NCBI GenBank assembly: GCA_035079385.1
Contig: JAVHKY010000058.1
Coordinates: 248,001-312,000 of the forward strand
Source: Aspidiotus rigidus
Lineage: Eukaryota; Arthropoda; Insecta; Hemiptera; Diaspididae
DNA length: 64,000 nucleotides
Direction: 5' to 3'
Shown here: positions 50,040-61,424 of the stretch, in pieces
How the letters are laid out: each line of letters starts with the position of its first letter
Numbering within the stretch: the first letter of the stretch is position 1
Made by a program: the position numbers and the translations under genes
Notes under the pieces: model-generated
The model's database searches: none
The model's input: only the letters and a program-made list of their open reading frames with translations
Told to the model about the DNA's origin: nothing

Positions 50040-50100
50040 TGAAAAAAAAAAAATAAATAAATAGGGTGTTGGAGGATGGCAACTAGGCCTTACCTCGTTC
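49187..50100. repeat. Two copies of a GGATGGC...GGCCTTACCTCG tail next to A/T runs
   Basis: GAGGATGGCTACTGGGCCTTACCTCG at 49219-49244 and a near copy (GGATGGCAACTAGGCCTTACC) at 50075-50095 each follow an A-rich run. The second run includes a (TAA)9 microsatellite at about 50011-50039. They look like 3' ends of one retroposon family in minus orientation. No coding part was seen. Confidence 0.45.
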
Positions 50101-50247
50101 AACAAATTTGTTATGAATTATGTAAGTTAAATTGTGATGGATACCGGACTTATAAGTACATAATGCCTATTCGAAAATTGTTCGAACATTCTCACAGTAT
50201 ATAATGGTCGATAATCTATGTAGTTAAAAAAAGACTCAGGCCGTTAA

Positions 50248-50686
50248 GGGTATGCTCTACCTAGTCACTCACACGTAGACACACACAAAATATGTATCAC
50301 ATGTTGCGATTTTTGCCCCGAGATAACTGATTAAATGAAGCATGAAATATCTTGAAACTTCGTATTTATGTAGACAAAACTTAGGAAAATACGGCTAATT
50401 GGTTCACACGAACTAATTTGGTTCATTGATTGGAATTCAACGATTCAAAGATGGCCCCTTCAGAAGTAAGTTTAAACGTTTCCTGAAGATCATTCAGAAT
50501 ATTTCGCGATCTGTCAACTAATTAGCCGTATTTTCCTGAACTTCAAGAATAAATTAAACCACGTTCCTAATCATTTTGTACATTATTCGATATGTTATAT
50601 GTGGGCAAAAATCACTACCCGCAAGACACCGTTTTGTGTAATACACGTGTATTTTCTGTGTGTAAGTGACTAGGTAGAGCATACCC
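50248..50686. mobile_element. Foldback MITE, 439 bp, flanked by TTAA
   Basis: The ends GGGTATGCTCTACCTAGTCA and its complement are followed by further complementary blocks (CACAC repeats, TTTTGCCC with GGGCAAAA, AAAATACGGCTAATT with AATTAGCCGTATTTT), so most of the element folds on itself. TTAA lies exactly on both sides (50244-50247 and 50687-50690). A TTAA target is typical of piggyBac and Kolobok transposons. There is no ORF. Confidence 0.85.
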
Positions 50687-50699
50687 TTAATAAACCATA

Positions 50700-53390
50700 T
50701 TAAGGGATTTTGAATACTCATATAAATTCGACGAAGCTATATGTTTCTCAAATTTCTGTGAAAATCGGACCAAACATAGACTAACTAAATAGTTTCATGT
50801 TATAAAATAGGTACTGATAATATTGACCGTAAACATGCAGACAACTTCTTCAACATTCTTCAAAACGAGGATTGTACTTAGATGCGTCGTTCAAAGAAAT
50901 ATTATTTTTTTTATATTTGGCAAACATTTTGGTGTAGACGGTCTTTAAACAAAATATTGAAGCGTTTTTTTCAGCTCTTTCGAGGCTCGCAGTAGAACAG
51001 CATCCAAATGAATGAGTTGTCGGTATATTACTAGGTCAACCTGAAGAACAATATTGAAAAATTCATTATATCGCAAACGCAATTCAATCCCACTAGAATT
51101 TAGAACCAATGATAGAGGCTATAACTAATTAAAGTTTTAAACTCCTCATTAGGTATCTGATTAACAATCGATTTACATTTCAGTTGGGATCATCTTCAGT
51201 AAATACATATCTACGTTTATTCGTTCGACATATCATTATTCAGACGCACTAGGTATTTGAAATTGGCGATTGTCAAAAGAATACTTCGTGAGAATTAGTA
51301 TGAGACTTTCAAGATTCCGTATCGATATTATCAATATTAAAGAATGAATACGCAACAGCTGGCTTTCAATTGTACTGTACAATTAAAATAAAATCGAACA
51401 AATCATACTTTTTAGCTACCTTACTCGTTCGTAAAAATTAAATCCAGCAAATATTCGAATCGATGCATTAATGAACCGACGGGTATTTTTCGTGATGTGT
51501 CAGCTTATTCAATTGGTCTTACAGGAGATCGACGAAAAATTCTTCAAATCAATCGAAATTTTCTTCGTGAATCAAGTCTGATCAAATCTAGTCTTTACAG
51601 TAGGCTATACAAATAATACGATATTTTTTAAATCACCGTTTATTATTATTGCATTTCTAGTCATCATTATTTGCGAAATTAATCGTAGATCCATGACGCT
51701 ACCATTGATTGGTTGAAACTCGAGTCAACTTCACCAGATAAATTCATGTCCAAAATGGAATGGTATTGTACGTCGTTATTTGAAGCATAATCGGCGGTTG
51801 CAAAGTTGTGGTTCGTTTAAGGAATTCTGAAAGCGAAATATAATTACCTACAAATTAATAAAATCGTTCGATTTATTCTTGACGACGAGAATTGAAAAGT
51901 ACTTACTTTATCGTAGATTCGAGTATTTGTAAATATCATTCATAAACTATGTTCTTTTTGTTACCTTTCTGTTTGTCAATAATTTGAATTAGAACTTGAA
52001 AATCTTGTCATCATTTCATAATATCCTCCTTCATTACTAATCGAATATCATGAAGGTTCATCTCTTTGGACTCGGATGTTGTACGATATTTTAATCGTGA
52101 ATTTTCTTCGGCTAATTCTTCAACGCATCATGAAGTAGGAGCTTCGTAGTTATCCACTTTTTATTAGTTACAAATATCATTGGAAGTAACGTATCTACCC
52201 AAAATTCATTAGTAGTGACTGATTTAAAGACCTCGAATTACTCTCATCTTCAGACTGCATGATAAAAGAAAACTTTTATTCTCTTCAAAAATTATCAGCT
52301 CGATCCTACATCCTACAATACACTGAATTTTGTTCAATATACACAAAATTTTTCAAAGTTGATGAACTTTCAAAAAAATTTTACGATTCAATGCTCATGT
52401 CCTGTCGGAAATTCTTCTTAATATTGTTATGAAATAAATGAAAAAATAATAATAACGTAGTCCAGACTTGTGAGAAGTTTCTATCCGAATTAAATTCCGA
52501 GCCAATTGTAAACAAATATTGATCTAAAAATCTTATTCATACTTCGGATAATGTCGAACTCAGTTTAAGCAGTATTCGACTCATGTAAACTGCTTGGCAA
52601 TTGTTTTCTAGTTTTCAACAAAATTTATGAATTTCCATTCAAGAATAAATGTGAAATATATTTTCTTCATGACAGCTTACGATAAGAAACAGACGGTTCG
52701 ATACTATCAGGGATACTCATCATTTCAACTAATGTCAGGAGCCAATTTAATATTCTTCATACTTTTCGATTAATTTCCTTCGACTGAATTCCATCCAGTA
52801 TGACAAAAAAAAAAAAAAAAATAGAATGAAAACGGAAATGACACGAGGACAACGATTGATAAATGGAAAAGTTAAAAATAACAGGACGATTGCTCGAAAT
52901 TTTCGTCAAATTCATCATTCAATAGAATGGCCACCTCAAGAATACTAAATCTCGAAAAATTTCCATCTCCAATCGGTCATGTCAAAATTCAAGATATTGA
53001 GAAACTAAAATTAATTGAACAGAAAAATTTTATGAAAATACAACCTAAAGATTTCAATTGCGCTTTCTAAGCCCACCGGAATTCGAACATTGAATTCTTA
53101 TGAAATTACTATTCTTCTTGATCGAGAGAAGGCTATGATCTAGACATCAATAATTTCACTAGATATCAAAAGAATTTCATTACTGTACATCACAATTTAA
53201 GTATCGTTCATACAAGAACTCGATTGAGAGGACGAAGGAACACGAGGAAAAAGTATGAGAAGTAAGCTGGATTGGAAGACGAACTTACGACGCCTTTTCT
53301 ACCCTACAAAAACAATAACTCACAGGTCCTCTCATCTCGCTAGCGAAATTTTCCTTCTTTCATTTTTGTATAGTCTTGTAAAACTACATT
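50700..53390. other. No gene seen
   Basis: AT-rich DNA without an ORF longer than about 60 codons. Many GAATT and TTCAT words. No repeat or RNA gene recognised. Confidence 0.5.
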
Positions 53391-53397
53391 ATTTTGT

Positions 53398-53590
53398 AAT
53401 AATAGGAAAGAATTAAAACCTACTTTTGTTATCACAATTTTATATTCGAAAAATAACACTCAACGTTTCAGTACATTTTTCCTGAAGACGATGGCTGCGT
53501 CCCGTTGAAACGTTGAGTAATATTTTTCGTGTATAAAATTGTGGCAGCAAAAGCACATTTCAATTCTTTCCTATCATTAGATACTTATGT
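53398..53590. repeat. Palindrome in the RpS3 3' flank
   Basis: Arms of about 75-80 bp run from near 53398 to 53470 and from 53513 to about 53590. Matching blocks include AATAGGAAAGAATT, CACAATTTTATA and ACTCAACGTTTCA with their complements. The loop contains CCTGAAGACGATGG and CCGTTGAAACGTTG, the same CTGA...GAAACG layout as the intron 1 palindrome. Its right edge lies about 110 bp beyond the RpS3 poly(A) signal. I read it as a second member of one foldback family. Confidence 0.75.
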
Positions 53591-53713
53591 TTGTCACGAA
53601 AAAAGACTTTTATTTACATTATTTTGTACTAAGGCCGTAGGAGTTCTGCCCAGGATTTCCGTTCAATACTCAGATATACTAGAAACACGAACTCGCACAA
53701 TAAAAATAGATTT

Positions 53714-53719
53714 TTTATT
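53714..53719 (-). promoter_or_regulatory. RpS3 polyadenylation signal (AATAAA)
   Basis: On the minus strand AATAAA lies only 8 nt past the TAA stop at 53730-53728. This implies a very short 3' UTR, with cleavage probably near 53690-53705. Short 3' UTRs are common in ribosomal protein genes. The assignment rests on the motif and its position only. Confidence 0.6.
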
Positions 53720-53727
53720 ACAAAATT

Positions 53728-55131
53728 TTAGGCCATGACAGGTACTACAGGAGGTACAACGTCTGGCTTAGGTTGCGGAATCGGCAGCTCATCTTTCGGT
53801 TCCACAACGCTAACATTATCGGGCAATGGTTTCTTCGGTCCATTTTTACCCGACGGATCCCAGGGTAACATGATTTTCACTTTGATTCCCAGCACTCCTG
53901 CGTTTTAATTGAGAAGAATTAGTAAAAATACGAAAACGATCAATAAATACAATTCAAATCGCGAGGAGCGTACCTTGTCTCAATAATACGTGTCGTGTAG
54001 CAGTATCAACATAATCCACGCAAGGTTCACCACTGTGAATCATTAATCCATCAACAAATTTCATCGATTTTGCTCGTTGTCCTCTTAATTTGCCAGAAAC
54101 GACGACTTCGCATCCTTTAGCTCCGCTTTCCATAATGAATCTTAGAACACCGTAACAAGCACGACGAACAGCTAATCCACCGATCAACTTATATCGTAGA
54201 GATTCGGCTTGAGCGATAGCGCATAAACCTCGGGTGGCTACTTTCTCAGCGTATAGTTCGATAGCTCCGTCTTGGAATTTGAATCGTTTTTGTACAACCG
54301 ACGTTAATTCACGAATTCGGCGACCTTTCTCTCCAAGTACGTTTTGAGTTCGGGTAGCCATAATGATGATTTCAGTACGAGTAGGAGTCACGCGGATTTC
54401 AACTCCGGAATAACCGTCTTCGGCCAGTTCTCGCATAAGGAATTCATTCAATTCAGCTTTGAATACTCCATCGGCAACGAACTGTCAACATGAGGGAAAA
54501 AGTCATGAATGAATATACCTCGTGATGGAGGAAATATGTTATATCCGATATAGATATTTTTTCCGTGATAAACAATTTAGTCAGTAGAAAAATATTATAA
54601 AATGGCTCTTATTATCACGAATTGAACAAAACTTTTCGACGTTACTCCTGATGATGATACCGGGTTCGCGTCGAAACGTCGAAAAGTTTTGTTTAATTCG
54701 TGATAATGAAAGCCATTTTACAATATTATTTTTCTACTAAGTTGCTAGTATAAATATGGTTTGGGTAAGACGCTTCTATAGATTTTCGTTTTACGAAGGA
54801 ACGATACGGTAATTTAATCGAAACTGGAGGTAGAGAGGGAAATAGCTATGAATAGTTCGTGATGGTTATACATTCCAGCTCGTGGAAGTACGATTTGGAA
54901 ACTTCGTTTTACGGGGAACGATACAGAATGTTGAACACTCAGGTCAAACTTGTATCACAATAGTTTGAGGAGCCTTCTCGTCAAAATAGATACAATTTCG
55001 TATGACGAATACAATTACGATAAAATGTTGATTTTTCATTCGAATTCGATTAAAACGCGAGCGAGAATCTTGATAGAAAATTCAGTGTGAAAACTTACCT
55101 TTTTCTTCTTAGATATGGGTCTCTGAGCCAT
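53728..55131 (-). CDS. RpS3: 40S ribosomal protein S3, three coding exons
   Basis: Encodes the small-subunit ribosomal protein uS3, which lines the mRNA entry channel of the 40S subunit. The coding exons on the minus strand are 55131-55099, 54481-53974 and 53897-53728, joined at GT-AG introns of 617 and 76 bp. The junctions keep frame: exon 1 ends after a complete codon and the second junction splits a Gly codon. The product is 236 residues, close to the usual insect length of about 245. An N-terminal KKKK leads into a KH domain at about residues 21-92 with the GEKG loop at 61-64. The S3 C-terminal domain follows, with the conserved [20 protein letters not shown] stretch at about 130-149 and a Pro/Val/Lys-rich tail. 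I chose the start because a short basic exon 1 is normal for this gene and the splice sites fit. I see no frameshift or missing residue. It is the only clearly intact gene here. RpS3 is also reported to act in DNA repair, which this sequence does not address. Confidence 0.96.
54576..54742. repeat. Near-perfect palindrome inside RpS3 intron 1
   Basis: Inner arms of about 45 bp (for example CACGAATTgAACAAAACTTT against its complement) continue into weaker outer arms at TTAGTnnGTAG. They flank a loop of about 35 nt with TCCTGATGATGATACC and GTCGAAACGTCG. The transcript of either strand could form a long hairpin. The loop resembles that of the palindrome at 53398-53590. The structure suggests a foldback or MITE-like insertion. 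No target duplication or transposase terminus was identified. Confidence 0.8.
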
Positions 55132-55175
55132 GATTGAATTGTAATTCTGTTAAGCTACGGAGAAGAATAAGAAGG
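55132..55175 (-). promoter_or_regulatory. RpS3 5' leader with pyrimidine-rich tract
   Basis: Upstream of the RpS3 ATG the minus strand carries the pyrimidine-rich CCTTCTTATTCTTCTCC. Ribosomal protein mRNAs in animals usually start in a 5' TOP tract, so transcription may begin near here. It could instead be an intron tract before a non-coding first exon, because a TTAACAG acceptor-like site follows it. The transcription start cannot be fixed from sequence alone. Confidence 0.3.
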
Positions 55176-55303
55176 ATTGAATTTACGTACAGTGTCGGAC
55201 ACAGTAATTATCGAGAAAGATTGAATTTTTTTTCTTCGTTCCTGAAAAGAGAAGATGAACTTCAAGAAGGCAGGAACACGACTTACATTACCGCACCAAC
55301 AAC

Positions 55304-55435
55304 ATGGCATACTTTTTACAGTTGCCTACATTTGGCTTCTTGCTCGGAGCTGAAGACATCAACCAACGATCCAACGAATGGATGCCGTACAAAATGGAAT
55401 GGATGTATCAGCACTTCAACGATCAGCAAAAAAAG
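55304..55435 (+). CDS. Candidate small first coding exon, divergent from RpS3; unrecognised
   Basis: An ATG in good context (caacATGG) opens 44 codons that end exactly at an AAG|GTATTT donor-like site. The peptide starts MAYFLQLPTFGFLLGAE and is rich in Trp, Met and Tyr (EWMPYKMEWMYQHF), unlike random AT-rich translation. If unspliced, the frame continues to a 79-residue ORF ending at 55543, whose tail looks less protein-like. It lies 172 bp from the RpS3 start on the opposite strand, so the two could share a bidirectional promoter. I do not recognise the protein and did not find a second exon. It could be chance coding potential. Confidence 0.28.
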
Positions 55436-55549
55436 GTATTTTTGTCGAATTCGAAGGATCCTTTTCCGCAGATCGTGGATTCGCAGATACGTCCATTTCA
55501 TTTTATGCAGCAGAGCGAACGAATGAACCTGAACGTGGGGTGAACGAGA

Positions 55550-58500
55550 ACGACGAACATTCTTTTGAATCGCACTTGGAGCGTTGCAGTCGCCTGGCTG
55601 TTTTATGGTCTGTCGGCCTGCCGCGCCGCGAATGCGTGTTGCTCATTATTATTTTAATTAAATCGATTACTTTTTACGTATTTTTTGAAAGAAATTCCAT
55701 TTTGTTTTAAAAACGTTCATGGTTCTGGTTTCAAGAAATGGTAATAAGCGTTAAAATATAAAATAAATTGAGATATCGTTATACTAATATTTCAAGCTTA
55801 ATTTTCATCTTTTTTATCGTGATTGCGATTTGCGCTAGAACAGTGTAGAAAAATAAAAAAAAATTAATATTCAGTAGAATAGAATCTTGGGTTAGAAAAT
55901 AATTTTGTCATTATTTTCAATGTCCGATGGAGTACCAGCAAAAATTAAGGAGTTGTGGTCAATTATTAAAAATTTCAAGAAATTTGTCGATTTATCTAGA
56001 AATAACGGACGAAATGGGCCTATTCAAAATGGATACGGTACCTATTGAATTGAATTATTTTGATTTTCTTAATCGATGCTGAGGGGTTGACTAAGATCGA
56101 CTCGACTAGATTTTTTATACATGTACGAATGTACATGAAGAGAGAGTGACAGATGAAATTATGGCTAGCAAAGTAGATACAGTCATGGTAATAACCAAAA
56201 ACATAGAAAGCGAGGGTAGCAGAAAAAAAAGATGAAAGTTCTCATTATAACAAGGATATGGAGTGGGGTGTATATGGTTCGGAAATATTTTAGTTGAATT
56301 ATTTTTTAAGGACATTCGGTGCGGATAGGAAATCAAGTTCAAAAGACAAAAATCGTTTATTCACGTTTTTACAAAATAAAATAGGTATAATAGTAAAATA
56401 TTCTTGTTCGATTATATAAACAAAAGAGTTGATTATGATGAAGAAACGCATAAAGGGTAAAATTGAAGATTTTTGATGGTATGAAGGTATATACGATATC
56501 ATGAATAATATCATTCAATATTTACAATAAAAAACGCTATAATATTAACAAAACAAAATAATTTCTATCATAATATTACACGTAGATAGGATAATTTGAA
56601 ATGCGAAAGTAGTATTATGTATTTACATAGGTATTAAAAAAGAAAATTATACTTATAAGGAAGAAGGCCTCAAAATGAAATAATCCTTAAACATCGGAGA
56701 GGCCAAAAACACAGTAAGTTTGATTAATTTCTGGTGGGTACAGTTTGAAGCGCAATTGATATATATGTTGTGATACATTCATTTCAACAAGAATGAACAT
56801 AAATCTATTCCAACGAAATGATTGTAGCACACTTTTAAAACAAATTATATTTTCTTGAACGGCTTCATGCTTATGTTCTAACATGCATAATGAGATCGAA
56901 TAAAATTAAATTCCGGATTGGAAAAACGAATCGAGAGAAGAAAAAAAAAAAAAGAAATTGTTTAAGAAGATTGTAACGCGAAAATACGAATTATTGTACA
57001 GGCCAAGGCAATCAAAACTTCTGACGTTGATTCGTTTATATAAGAATGAAGATTTTTCATTCGGGATTGAAAATAAAAATTAAAATAGCAGATTTAGCAT
57101 TTCTCTCTCCTTCTGATTCCGCCTACTGGTGTTTTTTCTTTGCTTTTTCATTTTCATAAGGAAATATTTTTTCATAAAAATTTTTAAACCACAACGATGA
57201 CGAGCGTAATACCTCGTTGACACTGATGTTCCATCGAACCGAAACGATGAGTTTGAAGTTTTTCGCGAAATTTCCTCTTTCGAATACAATCGGTGCAAAA
57301 GGTCATTTATTATTTATTTCTCTCGCTGTATAATCTATTGTTTTATAAGTTATTCTTTCGCTACCGACGCAAAAGTTGTGAAAATTAAGTAAGGTCGCTA
57401 AGAAAATACGTAGGTACTTTATCGGAAGAATACGGCCCCTAATTTTAACCTGAATAGAAAATCGGCCTCACTGTACGAGACGATGGCCCGCGCTAATGTT
57501 CAGGAAGAAATTTCGCGCATTCTTTAGCGCTGAAAATTAATTTCGAGCGCGGAATGTACAACGTAGAAGATCGTCGCAGATATCTTCTTTACTTTTTAAG
57601 AATCCGACTTCACTATCACACTTTCTTCCGAAAATTACGAACTCTGTATCGGCTATAAATGGTAACCGAGATATTATGATGAATTAGAATCGATACGACG
57701 GTTTTGAATTTTTATTAATAATGTACCTAACTGAATATAAGGATGTGAAAATCTATCAAAATACCAGAAATTTTTGCGGTTGAAAATATCTTTCGAGACG
57801 TATAACATTTGACATTTTAATCTAGGGACTTGAAAATATTAGGGACATCGAGCTACATACACACGTCAGGAGGCGGACTAGAGAAACTCACTATTTTTCA
57901 TTTTTAATTTCCAGTTTCCCATCTTTTTAATTAAATTAATTGCAACTACACTGAGGATTATCGGCTCGTAAAGAGAGAGACGCGTGTGGCCTATTCTGAG
58001 ACGGGTTAAGATAATTTCTTCTCGTTTAAGTAGACCAAGAGATTTGACAGTTTTTATCAGCTCGGAGCGTATTGAAGGATATGGAGTAGGTACTGAAAAT
58101 CATACCAGGAGGAAAGGAAGAGAAAGTAGTAATGGGATTTGAGATCATACGAGAGGTAGAGGGATCAGTTATGGAAGGTGAACTCAGTGGTTGATATGCG
58201 GCAAGGTCCACTGTGTCGTGTTTCTCGAGATCAATGTGTCCCGGTATCTATTAGGATTGGTAGAATGAAGGTCTTGGATAGCAAGTAAGAATGAGAGAGA
58301 TTAGGTAGTATGAGAAATTTGCGAGGAGGAAGCAAGTGAGGAGGGAGAGATAGACGAAAATAGCGGTAAATTCGGCGGTGAATAAGGAAGCAGAGTTCTT
58401 CATACTGAAGGACGAGACTTCATATCCGGTTCTGTGAACGCCAAGGAGATGTTAGTGGAATTTGCCTACTTCAGAGGCTCCTACACGCCTCAGACTACGG

Positions 58501-58594
58501 ATCAGCAATAAGCGACATCAGTTATTGCTGTGAACGTTGTATAAATAACTTTACACAGAGCATTCAACTTTTTTCCGAAAAAAACTGTGAACCC

Positions 58595-58627
<33 letters not shown>

Positions 58628-61420
58628 ACTCCAATTATTCGATTTCAATAGTCGACTACTATCCCGTCAGCGAAATTTTTCGATATCCTCAGCTTCCTAC
58701 CTCTATAGATATTCAGAGCTCCGTATTTCTTCGAGTCCTTTGCATATACTATTTTGTAAAAAGAAGTCGAAATTTCTCAAAGTCCACCTCCTCACATCTC
58801 GAAACAGACGTCAAAATTTTGCACAGCAGGATATTGACAATGATATTATACAAAATCAGCCTCCTGGAATTTGATTCAATCCCAGCGACCATTTCAAGTT
58901 GAGTCTGAACATTATTAAATAAATTTTGAACCCTTCCTGGCATTACTTTATTTTTTGTGATTAACAACATTCCTGATCAGAGGCGTCGTAAAAGCCTTGA
59001 CTAGGGGGAGGGGGAAGTCAAGAGACGAGCTCTTTTGAAGGAATTTCCGCCTTTTCTGCAAAGAATTATTGTTGCCGGCGAGGACTGTGACTAAATCAAA
59101 GAACTTGAAAAAAGTCGAAGGTTGAGGAGTGAGAGAAAAAGAAGAAGTGATGGGAGACGACTCGGAAAATGTCGATTTTCGAGATGATATAAAGAGGTAG
59201 AAGAACTCGCGGAAAACATTCAACTTAATTTTGAGCTCCAGACAGAAGAAGGAAAGTGAGGATTCCCTTTTCTTCTACCTTCAGTAATAATTAGATCTGC
59301 CAACTCACTAACATTTTCAGAGCAGATGCTAAGATATCCTGGCCTTGTTTTTCTTAAGCGTAGGAAGCTTTGCCCCTGCTAATCTGCTAGTGGTTTGATA
59401 AGATAGGTAGCTGATTTTAGTCTCAATTTTTCTCAGATATTTTCACAGTGCCTAACGAAAAGTCATGCTTGTACAGTTTGATAACTAACTAAATTACATA
59501 ATTAATTAAGGAAGACACGTCGTTTGACTCCACAAACTAAACACGACTACAGCTTAATAATATGGACAAGTGCCATACAGCCTCCTCGATGTAATACATA
59601 GGCTTACACAAGACAGTAAATTGAAACCCTTCGATAAAATGTCGATCCGCTTTGTCGAACAGCAATTCATAAATGATAATATTTTCATAAGCAATATCAC
59701 AGTATCGAATTTTCGTCCTATACAACGTCGATTCTGATTACTCAAACTTAACGGAAATATTGTAAGTTCTTTTTTTTTTCTATGTTTTTTTGAAATGGTA
59801 TTTAACCCTTGGGAAAAGGAGGAATAATAATGCCGCGAACGAGAAAGGAACGGAAAAAATATCACCGCGCCAAAAAGACATTTTATACAGGGAATAAGTT
59901 ATACAAATAACACGCTCGACATGCATAACTTTTTCGCTTTCCAGATGTAAGTTTAAATATTTTTCCTCTATCTTATTTTTCTTCGGCTTTTACGGTACCA
60001 AAAAAAAAAAAAAAAATACAAAAATCACGCGCAAAAAATTCTGTTTGGCGAGAAAAAAAAATCTCGTCGTATCGGCCATGTCTGTCTGAATTTTTCACAC
60101 TCGCGAGTTTGCTGCATTCGTCGTTTCAATAAAAACATTTTCAGCTTCTTTTCGAACTCCACCCCTTGCCCATTTTCGTCGGTTATGTTTCTTTTTCTGT
60201 CTTCCGTATTGTTCCCCAAATTGGAACCGAGTTGTGATGGGCCGATAAAGACGAAGATCTAGATTGCAAATCATCTGTGTCTCGAATCGGAGCGTGATTC
60301 TCTGTTATCCGACTTTCATACGGGCGGACGACTTATACTCGTACTTCATCCGCACGTCCAGAATTTTAGTTTCTCGTACGATACAGCACAGCGCGTATAA
60401 ATAAACGTAATTAAAACGCGTTACAGAAGAAAAAAAGTCGACGAATAAAGTAAACTGTACACGATTATCACAAGTGTTGAGTACATCCTCGACGATTTGG
60501 TAACCGCTGGCGAAAAATTTCTGCTATCCGTGTGCATGGCTGCCGGCTTCTCATCTGCAACACATGGAAGAATTATTCGCCATTATTACGGTATTTAACT
60601 ATACTTTGTTCCCTGTCTGCGAATGCGTGCGTAAAATAATATTTTATGGGCTAACTTTTCGCGTCGTCGTCGAGGCTGCCATACAGCTACACACTACTGC
60701 TCACCCACAAAACTTCTCTCGTACGAAAAACTTTCAAAATTAGGTACGTACATTTCTAATTCCCAGTGTATATTTGTATGACCGAGTGGGAAATCGAAAA
60801 TGCGAAATGATTTTTCTGAACTTTCTCGAGATGTTCGTCTCTGCGACACTCACGCGAATAAAGATAACTGTAAGGTATGATTGTGTTTATTTTGCCGGGT
60901 TATTTTTCTTACTGCGTAAAAGGTACACCCATTTGGGAGAGTAAAAAAACATCATTTTTTATATTACGAGTTTTATAACGAGCGTTAAATACGCAGCCAT
61001 GTCATTCGGCTCGGAATTATTTCGGTTTCGGGTTGAATGCTATGGACGACGATTATTCCTGGAAGAAATGCGAGTACATGGTCGCAAAAGAGGGTTTGAT
61101 ATCTTCTGTATCTGGGTGGTTAACTCTGTTTTCGAGCCTTCCACGATACCTCATATGATCACCACACAAAATTAAATGTCACCATAGAGTTGGGAGGGTC
61201 CTCTCAGGTCTTCTCGACTTTGAAACATCCTTCCTCTCTAATTCTTCGACTTAGATATTTCTCATGAGACTGCCCCCTTTGGACAAACTGTTGAGGGAGG
61301 CGGGGGGTATACCAAAGAGTGAACATGAGCTGTAAATACCGCAGGAAGAATTGAACAATACGCCCGACCTTAGATACCGCAGCCACCATCTATAGCAAGA
61401 CATGACAGCAACTACCTAAC
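55550..61420. other. No gene seen
   Basis: About 5.9 kb of AT-rich DNA on the 5' side of RpS3. It includes the GA microsatellite. ORFs are all at most about 110 codons and lack motifs. A continuation of the candidate exon at 55304 could lie here, but I could not identify it. Confidence 0.45.
58594..58619. repeat. (GA)n microsatellite
   Basis: About 13 uninterrupted GA units, followed by GGAGAGAGAA. No gene nearby. Confidence 0.9.
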
Positions 61421-61424
61421 TGGA

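Noticed and set aside
54482..55098. Possible snoRNA in RpS3 intron 1, as in some animals
   Set aside because: On the minus strand I found no convincing C box plus D box pair with terminal stem; the intron is largely occupied by the palindrome.
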